Origin: Enterobacter cancerogenus
GTDB taxonomy: Bacteria > Pseudomonadota > Gammaproteobacteria > Enterobacterales > Enterobacteriaceae
Direction: 5' to 3'
Assembly: GCA_000773965.1 (NCBI GenBank)
Contig: JRUP01000017.1
Location: forward strand, 1-64,000
DNA: 64,000 bases
This document shows, piece by piece, positions 1-9,703 of the stretch. Below the pieces are notes generated by a model. It did no database searches. It saw only the letters and a program-made list of their open reading frames with translations, and was not told where the DNA came from. The stretch's first letter is position 1. Every line of letters starts with the position of its first letter. The position numbers were made by a program, and so were the translations under genes.

Positions 1-215
1 GAGGCGTTTTTGAGAGACGCGAGTAGATTTTCAGCTTTGTTCATCCGGATAAAAGAATTAGCGATGTCCTGCGGAGTTAAGTCCGAAGGATTTTGCGCTG
101 AGGCAAGGCGCCGACCGAGACGGAACGAAGGAGCATACTGAGGTATGTGACTGAGTTACGCGAGGGAGAGCAACGCAGCATCAGCACAAAAGACACAGGA
201 CAGAGCACAAGAATT
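1..215 (+). other. 23S-5S rRNA internal spacer
   Basis: This stretch precedes the 5S rRNA and resembles an enterobacterial 23S-5S spacer: the early segment with GTAGATTTTCAGC recalls the AGATTTTCAGCC segment of the E. coli spacer. The 3' end of 23S itself is not in the window. The second half (about 95-180) holds inverted and repeated segments, for example GCATAC/GTATGT around 133-149, so it is probably folded. No protein gene is supported here. Confidence 0.7.
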
Positions 216-335
216 TGCCTGGCGGCTTTAGCGCGGTGGTCCCACCTGACCCCATGCCGAACTCAGAAGTGAAACGCCGTAGCGCCGATGGTAGTGTGGG
301 GCCTCCCCATGCGAGAGTAGGGAACTGCCAGGCAT
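216..335 (+). rRNA. rrf: 5S ribosomal RNA
   Basis: A 120-nt 5S rRNA. The ends TGCCTGGCGG and CTGCCAGGCAT pair as helix I, and the internal CCATGCCGAACTCAGAAGTG loop is diagnostic of enterobacterial 5S. It is the last gene of an rRNA operon read rightward and is followed by a strong intrinsic terminator. In E. coli the rrnG operon occupies the same position next to kgtP. Confidence 0.97.
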
Positions 336-350
336 TAAATAAGTGAAGAA

Positions 351-378
351 ACCCTGAACGAAAGTTCAGGGTTTTTTT
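351..378 (+). terminator. rRNA operon terminator
   Basis: A 9-bp perfect stem ACCCTGAAC/GTTCAGGGT with a GAAA tetraloop is followed by a run of T. It lies 15 nt after the 5S 3' end. Confidence 0.9.
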
Positions 379-544
379 ACGTCTATATAACGCTGAAATT
401 GCATGCAATCGCCCTAATTTCACCCCAAAATCCCTTACTAATCACAAATTAGCACCTTCAACGTCATCCAATTCCCGAAACCGCCCAACACGTGCTTTAC
501 TGAATCCTTTGGCATTAATTTATCGCAAGGAAATGAGGTAAGAC

Positions 545-1849
545 ATGACCGACTCACTACAACAAAAAGTGGCACCATCTGAATCAACGATAAACAGCAA
601 ACAGCGCATCTGGGCGATTGTTGGCGCATCATCAGGCAATCTGGTCGAATGGTTCGATTTCTACGTTTACTCCTTTTTCTCACTCTATTTCGCGCATGTA
701 TTCTTCCCGGCAGGCGATACCACTACGCAGTTACTGCAAACAGCAGGCGTATTCGCTGCTGGATTTTTGATGCGTCCGATTGGTGGCTGGCTGTTTGGCT
801 ATATCGCCGATCGCCATGGACGTAAAAACTCAATGCTGATTTCTGTCTGCATGATGTGTTTAGGATCCCTGGTGATCGCCTGCCTGCCAGGATACGGCGA
901 AATTGGCGTAGCGGCACCGGTGATCCTGCTGCTGGCGCGTATGTTTCAAGGGTTGTCAGTGGGAGGAGAGTATGGCACCAGCGCCACTTACATGAGTGAA
1001 GTCGCTTTAGAGGGCCTTAAAGGATTTTACGCATCATTCCAGTACGTGACGCTGATCGGCGGGCAGCTGTTAGCGGTTCTTACCGTGGTGGTGCTGCAAC
1101 AGATCCTCAGCGACGAAGAGTTGCGGAGTTGGGGTTGGCGTATCCCCTTCTTCCTTGGCGCCGTGCTGGCTGTGGTCGCTCTGTGGCTGCGTCGCTCACT
1201 GAATGAAACCTCCGAGAAAAAGAATCGTGAACATAAAGATGCGGGCAGCGTTATGGGTTTGCTGCGCAATCACTCACGCGCATTTCTGATGGTATTGGGT
1301 TTTACTGCCGGCGGTTCACTGAGCTTCTACACCTTTACCACCTACATGCAAAAGTATCTGGTCAACACGGCAGGGATGGATGCACGCAGTGCCAGTGGAT
1401 TGATGACTGCTGCATTATTCGTCTTCATGTTGATTCAGCCGATCGTTGGAGCGCTTTCAGATAAGATCGGTCGTCGATCCTCGATGATGATCTTTGGTGC
1501 GGGTGCAGCGATCTGTACCGTGCCGATCTTGATGATGCTGCAAAATGTGCAGAGCGGTTGGGCCGCATTTGCACTGATCATGCTGGCGCTGATTATCACC
1601 AGCTTCTATACCGCCATCAGTGGCATTCTGAAAGCAGAAATGTTCCCGCCTGAAGTGCGCGCGCTAGGTGTTGGCTTATCTTATGCGGTGGCTAATGCGA
1701 TCTTTGGTGGTTCGGCCGAGTATGTCGCTTTACTGCTGAAGAAAGAGGGGATTGAAACCAGTTTCTTCTGGTATGTGTCGGCGATGGGGGCATTGGCCTT
1801 CGTTATTTCCCTGATGCTCCATCGCAAAGGGAAGGGCATTGCACTGTGA
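545..1849 (+). CDS. kgtP: Alpha-ketoglutarate permease (MFS)
   Basis: A 434-residue inner-membrane H+ symporter of the MHS branch of the major facilitator superfamily, which imports 2-oxoglutarate. The sequence shows about 12 hydrophobic segments, an N-terminal EWFDFYVYS segment typical of MHS transporters, and the MFS loop motif ADRHGRK at residues 88-94. The start is preceded by a GAGGT ribosome site. It follows an rRNA operon, as kgtP does in E. coli. Its stop codon abuts the stop of the convergent yfiM with no spacer, so the two transcripts probably run into each other. Confidence 0.95.
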   Translation: MTDSLQQKVAPSESTINSKQRIWAIVGASSGNLVEWFDFYVYSFFSLYFAHVFFPAGDTTTQLLQTAGVFAAGFLMRPIGGWLFGYIADRHGRKNSMLISVCMMCLGSLVIACLPGYGEIGVAAPVILLLARMFQGLSVGGEYGTSATYMSEVALEGLKGFYASFQYVTLIGGQLLAVLTVVVLQQILSDEELRSWGWRIPFFLGAVLAVVALWLRRSLNETSEKKNREHKDAGSVMGLLRNHSRAFLMVLGFTAGGSLSFYTFTTYMQKYLVNTAGMDARSASGLMTAALFVFMLIQPIVGALSDKIGRRSSMMIFGAGAAICTVPILMMLQNVQSGWAAFALIMLALIITSFYTAISGILKAEMFPPEVRALGVGLSYAVANAIFGGSAEYVALLLKKEGIETSFFWYVSAMGALAFVISLMLHRKGKGIAL

Positions 1850-2170
1850 TTATTGGCTTAAATTCCACAAGGCAACGCCAGTGGCCGCTCCCGCCACGTC
1901 ATAGCTGAGATCTTTCCAACTCCAGCCGCTCCCCGAAGAGCGGCTGTCATATAACTCTTTTCCTACGCCAAAACTCAGCGAGAACAAAAAGCCAAAACGT
2001 AAATTTTGTCCACGGCTGTGATGCTGGTGTTGGGAGATTTCACTGCCGGCAGCGGCTAGCACGGCAGAAGAGAAGAAGTGTTCGGCTTTGTCCTTACCGG
2101 TCCAGTTATCTTGTGCCACATGCGCACATCCACTACAAAGTAAAACGACGCAGAGGATGAACGCACGCAT
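1850..2170 (-). CDS. yfiM: YfiM family lipoprotein
   Basis: A 106-residue predicted lipoprotein. The N-terminus MRAFILCVVLLCSGC has a hydrophobic core and a lipobox (LCSGC, Cys15). The rest (HFFSSAVLAAAGSEIS, GVGKELYDSR, WSWKDLSYDVAGAATG) matches the YfiM family of small envelope proteins of unknown function. The start codon lies 3 nt after the pssA stop, so it is probably co-transcribed with pssA, as in E. coli. A role close to phospholipid or envelope turnover is only suggested by this context. Confidence 0.88.
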   Translation of the reverse strand: MRAFILCVVLLCSGCAHVAQDNWTGKDKAEHFFSSAVLAAAGSEISQHQHHSRGQNLRFGFLFSLSFGVGKELYDSRSSGSGWSWKDLSYDVAGAATGVALWNLSQ

Positions 2171-2173
2171 CTG

Positions 2174-3529
2174 CTAGAGTAAGCGACTGATAAGACGGTC
2201 AATACGGATACGGCGTAGACGACGTATTAACTTACGTACTTTCGCCGGATAGTCAGAAATACTCTCTAATTCGCGGAAGTGCTGAACCGTCGTAGTATGT
2301 TCACGAATCAACGCCAGCTCTTTCTCGCGCTGTTCTGCCAGCTCATTCTTCGGATCATGGATAAGCACCGCATTTTCCAAATCCAGTCGCCAGGCGCGCG
2401 GATTAAGGTTATTACCGGTAATCATCATCCACTCGTCATCCACCCAAATGCCTTTCAGGTGATAACTGTTTTCGCCGTCTTTCCACAAACGCACCGTCAA
2501 TTGGCCGTTATTGACGTAATACTGCAAACGGCTCAGAAAGCGTCGCAGGTTGATCTCATACAGATAGGGCAGTGCGCCGATGATTTTAAACGGCTGATCA
2601 GGCGGGATGTAGAAATCGTTGGCGGTCTTATCGCCCACGATGATCTCCACTTCTTTACCCTGACGCAGCAGGTGGATCAGATTACGCACCAGGATCGCTG
2701 GCAGGTTGAAGTAAGGCGTGCACAGCGTCAGTTTACGCTCGGCGCACGGCATCAAATGGAAGATGGTTTTATTGAGCAGACTGCGTTTGCCAAGGCCCAC
2801 CAGTGGCGTGACCGCCAGTGACTCATTGTCAGTATTCCCCGCGAACTGGTAGTTAAAACTGCGCAAATCCTGGCGGAACTGGCGTGTTTCGTTTTTAATT
2901 TCAGGGCTGGATGGACGCTCAGTCTGGTCAAGGCGATTAACCGCATCGGACTGCTTAAGATTTTCGCAAATCCACGCGTACATGGTGTCAGCCAATTGTG
3001 GATTACGGATCAACTGGTAACGATCGTAGCGATATTTATCATGCTGATGCAGATAAACATCATTCAGGCTGGCGCCGCTATACAGTAAGGTGTCATCAAT
3101 AATGAAGCCTTTCAGATGCAGTACGCCAAGTGCTTCACGCGTGTTAACGGGAATGCCATACACTGGAATAGCGATATCGGGATGCTGTGCTGCCATCTCG
3201 CAATACCAATCAGCGTTGGTCAGTCCACGAGCGGCGCCAATTCGGCCACGCTGCGCGCGATGCCAATCCACCAGAATGCTGATATCCAGCTCCGGACGTG
3301 CCTGACGCGCAGCATAGAGCGCCTGCATGATGCCACGCCCGCCGTCGTCGTTTTCGAGATAGAGCGCGGCGATGCAGATGCGTTTTTCAGCCGCAGCGAT
3401 TTTCGTCAGCAGGGTCTCACGGAACTCGGCAGGCGAGTAGAGCGTGGTCACATCCGACACGGATTGTGACAGTTTAGGCAGCTGTGCGAGGTGTTGTTGG
3501 TGTTTATTGCGTTTAAATTTAGACAACAT
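2174..3529 (-). CDS. pssA: CDP-diacylglycerol-serine O-phosphatidyltransferase
   Basis: Makes phosphatidylserine from CDP-diacylglycerol and L-serine, the committed step to phosphatidylethanolamine; in enterobacteria the enzyme is peripheral at the inner membrane and ribosomes. It belongs to the phospholipase D superfamily and shows two HKD signatures: H138-K140-D145 (HLKGFIID) and H357-K359-D364 (HLKGIWVDD). The length of 451 residues equals E. coli PssA. The ATG at 3529 is preferred over an in-frame GTG one codon upstream because MLSKFKRNKHQQH matches the E. coli start. The basic C-terminus (RKLIRRLRRIRIDRLI) suits anionic membrane binding. Confidence 0.97.
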   Translation of the reverse strand: MLSKFKRNKHQQHLAQLPKLSQSVSDVTTLYSPAEFRETLLTKIAAAEKRICIAALYLENDDGGRGIMQALYAARQARPELDISILVDWHRAQRGRIGAARGLTNADWYCEMAAQHPDIAIPVYGIPVNTREALGVLHLKGFIIDDTLLYSGASLNDVYLHQHDKYRYDRYQLIRNPQLADTMYAWICENLKQSDAVNRLDQTERPSSPEIKNETRQFRQDLRSFNYQFAGNTDNESLAVTPLVGLGKRSLLNKTIFHLMPCAERKLTLCTPYFNLPAILVRNLIHLLRQGKEVEIIVGDKTANDFYIPPDQPFKIIGALPYLYEINLRRFLSRLQYYVNNGQLTVRLWKDGENSYHLKGIWVDDEWMMITGNNLNPRAWRLDLENAVLIHDPKNELAEQREKELALIREHTTTVQHFRELESISDYPAKVRKLIRRLRRIRIDRLISRLL

Positions 3530-3651
3530 CACAGTGCACTTCTTCTCTGTTCATTGCATGGCCTTTTGCCATCAAATCATGATCCTAACGGTAAATAATA
3601 ACATCAACCGGCCTGATAAGGAGGATTTTTACCTTTCTGTACAGGATATCA

Positions 3652-6303
3652 TCACGCCTCACCGAGCGGTAAATTCAGGCTGACAATGCCATCATCCAAT
3701 TGAATATTCACACGAAAATTCAGTTTTCGTGCCAGCGTAATCATGCCGGTGTTGTGTGGCATGGTGATACCGTTCAATTGTTGCAGACCATGATCGCGCG
3801 TATAGCGGATCATCTTTTCCAGCAATCGTCTGCCCATCCCGAGTCCTTTAAGATCGGAGCGCACCAGCACCGAAAACTCCGCATCAATGTTATCGGCATC
3901 CGAGATCGCACGCGTCACACCAATAATCTCATCATTCCCGTCGCGCTGTCGTACTGCAACAATGGCCATCTCTCGGTCATAGTCGATTTGGGTCATGTTG
4001 GCGAGATCCTCATGTGTGAACTCATTGATCTCACTGAAATAACGATAATAGAGGTCTTCCTTCGTTACCTGAGCGATAAACGCGCGCAGTTGTGGTTCAT
4101 CTTCCGGCAAGATCGGACGGAACAGGCAATACTGCCCATCTTTCAGCTGTACTTGTTCTTCAAGATGATGCGGGTAAGGACGGATAGCCAGACGCGCTTC
4201 GTTATCACCGGTAAATGGCGCGAGTTGCAGCGTGACATCCAGCAAGGTGAATTCATTAGCGGATGCCAGCAGCGGATGGATATCCAGCCGCTGGATCTCC
4301 GGGCAATCTACCACCAGATTTGAAACCTGCACCAGCAATTGGCTCAGCCCGGCAATATCCAGTGGACGCAACGCACTGCGACTGCGCACTTTGCCGCTCT
4401 TCATCGCCTGAATCACCAGATAACGCGCCAGCGTCATGTTCAATGGGGGGAGTGCGACGGCAGCCTGTTTATCGGCCTGCCATTCTACGCCGCCTTCACC
4501 CAGCATAATGATGGGACCAAACAGCGGATCTTGCTCCACCACCACGCGTAATTCCTGCGCACCCGCACGATTCGCCATGCTTTGTACCAGCAATCCATCA
4601 ATTCGGGCTTGAGGATGGGTATGGCGCACGCGATCAAATATCGCTTCAGCGGCCTGCTCGACCTCCTCACTACTGCGCAGATACAGCATCACGCCCTGAA
4701 CTTCTGATTTGTGTGGAATATCCGGCGACCGCAGCTTAAGCGCCACCGGATAACCAATCTGATCGGCAATAGTGGCGGCCTCACGGCTGTCACTCGCAAT
4801 CCAGGTCGGTAGCGTCGACAAACCATACGCTTGCAGCACCGGCTGCACTTCGTGGGTATCCAGGGTGTTAATCCCCTGATCCAGCGCTTGTTGAATCAGC
4901 TGGTGCGCCTGCGCGCTGTTTTGCGTCAGGCCGATCGGCAAGGCGGGGGTTTCACGCAGTTGTTTTTGGTTACGGCGATACTCAACCTGATGCATGAATG
5001 CGGTTACGGTGCCTTCCGGTGTGCGCCAGGTGGGGATTCCGGCCTGAGTGAAAGCACGACGAGCGGCTTGTGACGAGTATTCGCCACACCAGTTAGTGAG
5101 AAGTGTCACCTGTTTTCCGCGCGGATGTTTTGCCACTGACGCAATAATTTGCTCGGCCGTTTCGGTGGCAGGAGACACGGCGCTCGGGGCATGGATAATC
5201 ATTAATGCATCGAGTTCATGGCTATCCAGTAGTTGTTCAATGCAGGCAACATAGCGCGCTGGGGTGGCATCGTCCTTGAGATCCAGCGGATTACCGCGGC
5301 CAACGCCTTCGGGCAACAACGTGGTCAAGGCTTGTAAAGTCTCATCACTCAGCGTAGCCAGTTTGCCATTACGCGCGTACAGCTCATCCAGTGCTAAGGC
5401 AGCGGGGGCTGCGCCATTGCTGATGATCATCAATCTATCCCCTCGCAATGGACGCATATGGCTCAGCGATTCCACCGCTGAAAACAGTTCATGCGTGTCC
5501 TGCACCCGCAGCAAACCGGCACGCTGAATCGCGGCATCCCATGCTGCATCCAGCCCGCTGAGTGTGCCAATCATCGCCTGTGCCTGATGGCTGCGACCGC
5601 TTTTGATCACCAGAATCGGTTTGTTACGAGAGGCGCTACGAGAGGCCGAAACAAAGCGTCGCGCATCACTGAGATGCTCCAGATAGAGCAGAATAGCGCT
5701 GGTTTTACCGTCACGCGCCAGGAAATCCAGCAAGTCATCAACATCAATATCCAGGCTGTCGCCCAAAGCGATGAACCAGGAGAAGCCGAGATTACGCTGC
5801 TGAGCCCAATCGAGAATGGTGTTGGATACCGCAGCGGATTGAGAAATAAAGGCAATGCGTCCTTTTGCGATCGGCACCGGCGAGAAGCTGGCGTTTAATC
5901 CTTGCCACGGGGCCAGCAATCCCAGACTGTTCGGGCCGAGCAGGCGAATTTGCCACTGGCTGGCGCAGGCTTTCAACTCTTCAAGCTGACTGGCGGGCGA
6001 GGAGAGAATGATGCAGGCTTTGCAGCCTTTTTCACCCAGCTGCTGCAGCAGCTCCAGATTGCGTTTGGCATGAGTACAGATAATGGCGAGATCGGGTGCG
6101 AACGGCAGGCTGGCAATATCCGGCCAGGCCAGCACACCGCTCACGGCTTTATACTTCGGCGTGACCGGCAGCACCGGACCGCTAAATCCGCCAGCCAGCA
6201 AATTACGCATCATAAAGTAGCCGGCGCGCCCCGGTGTAACTGACGCACCAATCACCGCGATTGATTTAGGTCGTAACAGTGCTTCCAGTCCGCGTTGGCT
6301 CAT
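3652..6303 (-). CDS. pka: Peptidyl-lysine N-acetyltransferase Pka (YfiQ/PatZ)
   Basis: A protein lysine acetyltransferase that inactivates targets such as acetyl-CoA synthetase. It joins an N-terminal ADP-forming acyl-CoA-synthetase-like part (CoA-binding Rossmann domain from AVIGASVTPGRAGY, then an ATP-grasp-like region with ALKLRSPDIPHKSEVQGV) to a C-terminal GNAT domain over roughly the last 150 residues (CLFRPILPEDEPQLR, VLVRSDLKGLGMGRRLLEKM). The length of 883 residues fits the E. coli protein (886). The start MSQRGLEALL is taken at 6303; an ATG one codon earlier is possible. Synteny with pssA and tapT supports the call. Confidence 0.95.
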   Translation of the reverse strand: MSQRGLEALLRPKSIAVIGASVTPGRAGYFMMRNLLAGGFSGPVLPVTPKYKAVSGVLAWPDIASLPFAPDLAIICTHAKRNLELLQQLGEKGCKACIILSSPASQLEELKACASQWQIRLLGPNSLGLLAPWQGLNASFSPVPIAKGRIAFISQSAAVSNTILDWAQQRNLGFSWFIALGDSLDIDVDDLLDFLARDGKTSAILLYLEHLSDARRFVSASRSASRNKPILVIKSGRSHQAQAMIGTLSGLDAAWDAAIQRAGLLRVQDTHELFSAVESLSHMRPLRGDRLMIISNGAAPAALALDELYARNGKLATLSDETLQALTTLLPEGVGRGNPLDLKDDATPARYVACIEQLLDSHELDALMIIHAPSAVSPATETAEQIIASVAKHPRGKQVTLLTNWCGEYSSQAARRAFTQAGIPTWRTPEGTVTAFMHQVEYRRNQKQLRETPALPIGLTQNSAQAHQLIQQALDQGINTLDTHEVQPVLQAYGLSTLPTWIASDSREAATIADQIGYPVALKLRSPDIPHKSEVQGVMLYLRSSEEVEQAAEAIFDRVRHTHPQARIDGLLVQSMANRAGAQELRVVVEQDPLFGPIIMLGEGGVEWQADKQAAVALPPLNMTLARYLVIQAMKSGKVRSRSALRPLDIAGLSQLLVQVSNLVVDCPEIQRLDIHPLLASANEFTLLDVTLQLAPFTGDNEARLAIRPYPHHLEEQVQLKDGQYCLFRPILPEDEPQLRAFIAQVTKEDLYYRYFSEINEFTHEDLANMTQIDYDREMAIVAVRQRDGNDEIIGVTRAISDADNIDAEFSVLVRSDLKGLGMGRRLLEKMIRYTRDHGLQQLNGITMPHNTGMITLARKLNFRVNIQLDDGIVSLNLPLGEA

Positions 6304-6346
6304 CATCCGCTCCCGACATCAAGATTGGCATGATTGTAAACGCTTT

Positions 6347-7117
6347 TTACTCTGCTTGCCGACTCGCCGATCGCAGGCTGAGGATCTCTTTAAGGTTCCA
6401 GCGCTTTAAATGGCCGATGTACTGCATATTCTGCTCGCTATGCCATGCTGAGACATCTCCATCACGCAGATGCATGAGATCAGCCGGACTGACCCAGCTC
6501 GCCTGTCCCTGAAGTAGCTCGACGCCTGCATAGCGATATCCTGCGATGACGAATTCTGAGCAGAAGAAGCGATTGGCTTGAAGATCGTCAACGTCGGCGA
6601 GTTGCACGCGCGCTAATGCAGTGAGACAGGCACTGCGTAGATTTTCATGCATCAGCGGCAGCTCGCAGACGCGGCGCGAAACCATAAACGGCATGAACAT
6701 CACGATACCTTTGAAATTGTATTTTTTGCCTTGTTGCTGGTGGGCAAATTCGCGCAACAGCGAGCTTTGGTCTTGAGTGAGGCTGGGCACGCGTAGCACC
6801 AACACATTATTACTCTCCTCAATAGCCTGTTGCAGCGGAATGATTTTGACACCACTGCCCACGGCTTCCGCCACTTGCCGATCACCCAGGTAGATTGCGG
6901 CATGGCTGACACCGCTGAAGCTAATCAGGCGAATGCCCCAGGATTGAGGCGAGGTGGCGGAGGAGAGCAGCAAATCACCGGGCTGCAATTCAGCAACACT
7001 AATGATGCCGCCTGGGCGAGTGCTAACGGATTGTAACTGCAGTGGGTAAGGGCGGTCAGTTTGCGGTGCCGTGCTGCAGCCCGCTATCAGCAGCACAACA
7101 AGCCACCAGACTTTCAT
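6347..7117 (-). CDS. YaeF/YiiX-type permuted NlpC/P60 lipoprotein
   Basis: A 256-residue lipoprotein (lipobox LLIAGC, Cys14) with the layout of permuted NlpC/P60 (papain-like) hydrolases: PGDLLLS near residue 47, the His motif SGVSHAAIYLG (His72) and the Cys motif FFCSEFVIAGY (Cys186), which comes after the His as the permutation predicts. The family is exemplified by E. coli YaeF and YiiX; substrates are not settled, with peptide or amide bonds in the envelope likely. In E. coli this gene does not sit between pka and yfiP, so its place here is a lineage feature. Confidence 0.8.
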   Translation of the reverse strand: MKVWWLVVLLIAGCSTAPQTDRPYPLQLQSVSTRPGGIISVAELQPGDLLLSSATSPQSWGIRLISFSGVSHAAIYLGDRQVAEAVGSGVKIIPLQQAIEESNNVLVLRVPSLTQDQSSLLREFAHQQQGKKYNFKGIVMFMPFMVSRRVCELPLMHENLRSACLTALARVQLADVDDLQANRFFCSEFVIAGYRYAGVELLQGQASWVSPADLMHLRDGDVSAWHSEQNMQYIGHLKRWNLKEILSLRSASRQAE

Positions 7118-7202
7118 AGCGCATCATCCTTATGTTGGGAGCCAACTCCATGGCGATGTGCGACTATAAATCAAACGGACGAGTTAAAAAATCAGGCGAT
7201 CC

Positions 7203-7895
7203 CTACAGCACACCTTCCTGATAGTGCACAGGATGATGCGGTTTCCCTGCCAAATAAGCGTGACGGAAATGCTCAAAATGCTGCTGTAACGCGCTTGCTG
7301 CCTCAACATCGCCAGCCTGTTCCAGCAGCGCGGCGGCCACTTCAGCGGTACAGTGCTGGCCCTCGCCGTGCGCTTCCCGCAGCGTGTAGCGCGACGGTGT
7401 GGAAACGTTGAGTGACATCACCGGGAACGCATCCAGCCAGGGGCTTTTGCGGAACATTTTGCGGGCTTCGGTCCAGGTGCCATCCAGCATAATAAATAGC
7501 GGTGGTTTGCCGGTGAGCGGAGGTGTGGTGAGGACTTCCCTGCCTGCATCGGCATACGAGCCCGGAAACACTACCATCGGCTGATAATCAGAGGTTTGCA
7601 CGGCTGCGAGCATCGCTTCATCAGGTTCGGTGCGTGACCAGCCAAACGCCAGCGTATCCGGCAGGACATCGGCGATTAGACGTCCTGTATTGCTGGGTTT
7701 CATCGGTTCGGTATCGAACATCACCAGGCAAAAACGGCTGCGTGCTTGCTGTGGCTGCAGGGTGGCGCACAGGCAGTTTTTTTGCGGCAACAGACAACGC
7801 TGGCAACGCAACACGCGATTGCCACGGGCAAGAAACGGACGCGTGGCGCGCGCCAAACGTTGCGCACGTAAGCGCAGGACGGCATTTTCAGACAT
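7203..7895 (-). CDS. tapT: tRNA-uridine aminocarboxypropyltransferase (YfiP)
   Basis: A DTW-domain enzyme that transfers the 3-amino-3-carboxypropyl group of S-adenosylmethionine to uridine-47 of tRNA (acp3U47). The sequence shows the zinc-type cysteines C31-x2-C34 and C41-x-C43 (CQRCLLPQKNCLC), the GSYAD segment, and the family signature DGTW at residues 138-141 (the D-T/G-W motif) followed by EARKMF. The length of 230 residues is normal. It sits between pka and trxC as in E. coli. Confidence 0.93.
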   Translation of the reverse strand: MSENAVLRLRAQRLARATRPFLARGNRVLRCQRCLLPQKNCLCATLQPQQARSRFCLVMFDTEPMKPSNTGRLIADVLPDTLAFGWSRTEPDEAMLAAVQTSDYQPMVVFPGSYADAGREVLTTPPLTGKPPLFIMLDGTWTEARKMFRKSPWLDAFPVMSLNVSTPSRYTLREAHGEGQHCTAEVAAALLEQAGDVEAASALQQHFEHFRHAYLAGKPHHPVHYQEGVL

Positions 7896-7972
7896 AGAAT
7901 CGCAGGCAGGGAAAAACGCCAGTTTAATGGAAGGCTAACGGCAAGGCCAGCACAGGGGCTGGCCTGAGGTGC

Positions 7973-8392
7973 TTAAAGTGATTCGTCGAGCCACTCATTA
8001 AACGGCGCTTTGGGCATTGCCCCGTTTAACATGTCGACCATCTCACCCTTTTTGAACACCATAATGGTCGGGATACTGCGGATGCGGAAGCGTGAGCTGA
8101 GTGCCGGCTCGGCTTCTGTGTTCACTTTCACAAAGCGCACTTTACCGCGGCGTTCGTCAGCGACATCCTTAAAAACAGGCGCGAAGTTCACGCACGGGCC
8201 GCACCACGGCGCCCAAAAGTCGACCACCACGGGCAGATCGTCCTGCAAATATTTATCCAGCGTGGCTGCGGTGGCATTCACGACTTCACCATTGAACAGC
8301 TCGTCGCCACAGCGACCACACTTGGCGCCATCGGCAATACGTTCCTCGGGAACGCGGTTAGTTGCCTGACAGGAGGCACATACAGTATTCAT
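7973..8392 (-). CDS. trxC: Thioredoxin 2
   Basis: A cytosolic disulfide reductase with an N-terminal zinc ribbon (Cys5, Cys8, Cys25, Cys28) and the thioredoxin active site WCGPC at residues 63-67; cis-Pro is in SIPTIMVF. The 139 residues equal E. coli TrxC. I start at ATG 8392, which sits behind AGGTGACG, rather than at the GTG two codons upstream that lies inside this ribosome site. In E. coli trxC is induced by OxyR; I did not identify an OxyR site here. A hairpin at about 7945-7964 downstream lacks a T-run. Confidence 0.96.
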   Translation of the reverse strand: MNTVCASCQATNRVPEERIADGAKCGRCGDELFNGEVVNATAATLDKYLQDDLPVVVDFWAPWCGPCVNFAPVFKDVADERRGKVRFVKVNTEAEPALSSRFRIRSIPTIMVFKKGEMVDMLNGAMPKAPFNEWLDESL

Positions 8393-8548
8393 CGTCACCT
8401 CAAACCGGACCTGTAAATGTTATGATTGCCGAACATTATGAAAAGGTTGAGTGCTATGCTCAATCTGGATTGCCCAATAGGTTCAATAGTTGATAGCTAA
8501 GCTCCAGCACATCAGGTAATCTTCGCGCTCTCAATGCAGGAGGAACAA

Positions 8549-9664
8549 ATGAACGACGAATTTAAAGGCAAAAGCGGCAAGGTAAAAGTGATGTATGTAC
8601 GTGATGAGGATGCAGGCCAAAAGCCAAATCCCCGTACCGGCAAAGGCGGCCGTCCTGCTGCGCGCCAGGAAGATAATCGTCGTTCTGGTCCTCGTACTGC
8701 ACGTAATAATGAAGAAGGTGGTCGCAGCAGTGCAGGTGGACGCGGAACGCCCGCGCGTGATGCACGCAATGCTGACCGCGGTCGCAGCTTCGGTCGTCGC
8801 GATGATCGTGATGACAATCGCAGCTTTGGTGATTCACCGTGGCGCACCGTTTCTCGTCCGCCAGTGGCTGATGACAGCCAGGTTGATGATGCAGCCAGCA
8901 ACAAGCCGGTGATCGATCCCGAGCAGATTCGCCGTCAGCGTCAGGAAGAGACGCGCGTTTACGGTGAGAACGCCTGTCAGGCCCTGTTTGCCAGCCGCCC
9001 AGAAAGCATTGTACGTGCCTGGTTTATCCAGAGCGTCACGCCACGCTTCCGCGAAACACTGCGTTGGTTAGCGGCAAACCGTAAAGCCTACCACGTGGTG
9101 GAGGATGCCGAGCTGACTAAGGCTTCAGGCACCGAACACCACGGCGGCGTGTGCTTCATCATCAAGAAACGTATGGGCATGGAAGTCTCTGAGTGGCTGA
9201 AAAAAGCGGATACCAGGGATTGCGTGCTGGCGCTGGAAGATGTCAGCAACCCGCACAACCTCGGCGGTATCATGCGTAGCTGCGCACACTTCGGTGTGAA
9301 AGGTTTGCTGGTCAACGATGCGTCGCTGCTGGAATCGGGCGCGGCAGTGCGTACCGCAGAAGGTGGCGCAGAACATGTGCAGGCGATCAGCGGTGAAAGT
9401 TTTGCTAGTGGCCTCGAAGCCTTCCGTAAAGCGGGTTACACCATTGTCATCACCTCCAGCCATGAAGGCACGCCGCTGGCGAAAGCCGAGCTGCCAGCCA
9501 AAATGGTTCTGGTACTGGGACAAGAGCGTGAAGGTCTGTCCGACAGCGCTTTCCAGCAGGGCGATATCAGCCTGTCGATTAGCGGTACCGGCAACGTTGA
9601 GAGTCTTAACGTCTCCGTTGCCACCGGCATTCTGCTCGCCGAATGGTGGCGTCAGAACGCATAA
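8549..9664 (+). CDS. yfiF: SpoU-family RNA methyltransferase YfiF
   Basis: A probable tRNA/rRNA 2'-O-ribose methyltransferase of the SPOUT class. Residues 1 to about 115 form a charged, low-complexity tail rich in Arg, Asp and Gly; then comes a SpoU substrate-binding part ([12 protein letters not shown]) and the knotted SPOUT domain with the motifs [27 protein letters not shown] and [15 protein letters not shown]. The ATG at 8549 is chosen because AGGAGG sits directly before it and the protein then begins [17 protein letters not shown] as in E. coli; an ATG at 8534 has no such site. The RNA target is not known to me. Confidence 0.93.
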   Translation: MNDEFKGKSGKVKVMYVRDEDAGQKPNPRTGKGGRPAARQEDNRRSGPRTARNNEEGGRSSAGGRGTPARDARNADRGRSFGRRDDRDDNRSFGDSPWRTVSRPPVADDSQVDDAASNKPVIDPEQIRRQRQEETRVYGENACQALFASRPESIVRAWFIQSVTPRFRETLRWLAANRKAYHVVEDAELTKASGTEHHGGVCFIIKKRMGMEVSEWLKKADTRDCVLALEDVSNPHNLGGIMRSCAHFGVKGLLVNDASLLESGAAVRTAEGGAEHVQAISGESFASGLEAFRKAGYTIVITSSHEGTPLAKAELPAKMVLVLGQEREGLSDSAFQQGDISLSISGTGNVESLNVSVATGILLAEWWRQNA

Positions 9665-9668
9665 AAGA

Positions 9669-9693
9669 AAACGGGCCGAAAGGCCCGTTTTTG
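9669..9693. terminator. Bidirectional terminator between yfiF and emrB
   Basis: AACGGGCC/GGCCCGTT with a GAAA loop is flanked by A-rich sequence on the left and T-rich sequence on the right. It can serve yfiF (+) and the convergent emrRAB (-). Confidence 0.85.
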
Positions 9694-9703
9694 TTTCTAC
9701 TGT

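Noticed and set aside
181..423. 80-codon frame on the minus strand
   Set aside because: It covers the 5S rRNA and its terminator.
2279..2821. 180-codon plus-strand frame
   Set aside because: Antisense to pssA, which has both HKD motifs and full length.
7945..7964. Terminator after trxC
   Set aside because: The stem GGCCAGC/GCTGGCC is good but no T-run follows on either strand.
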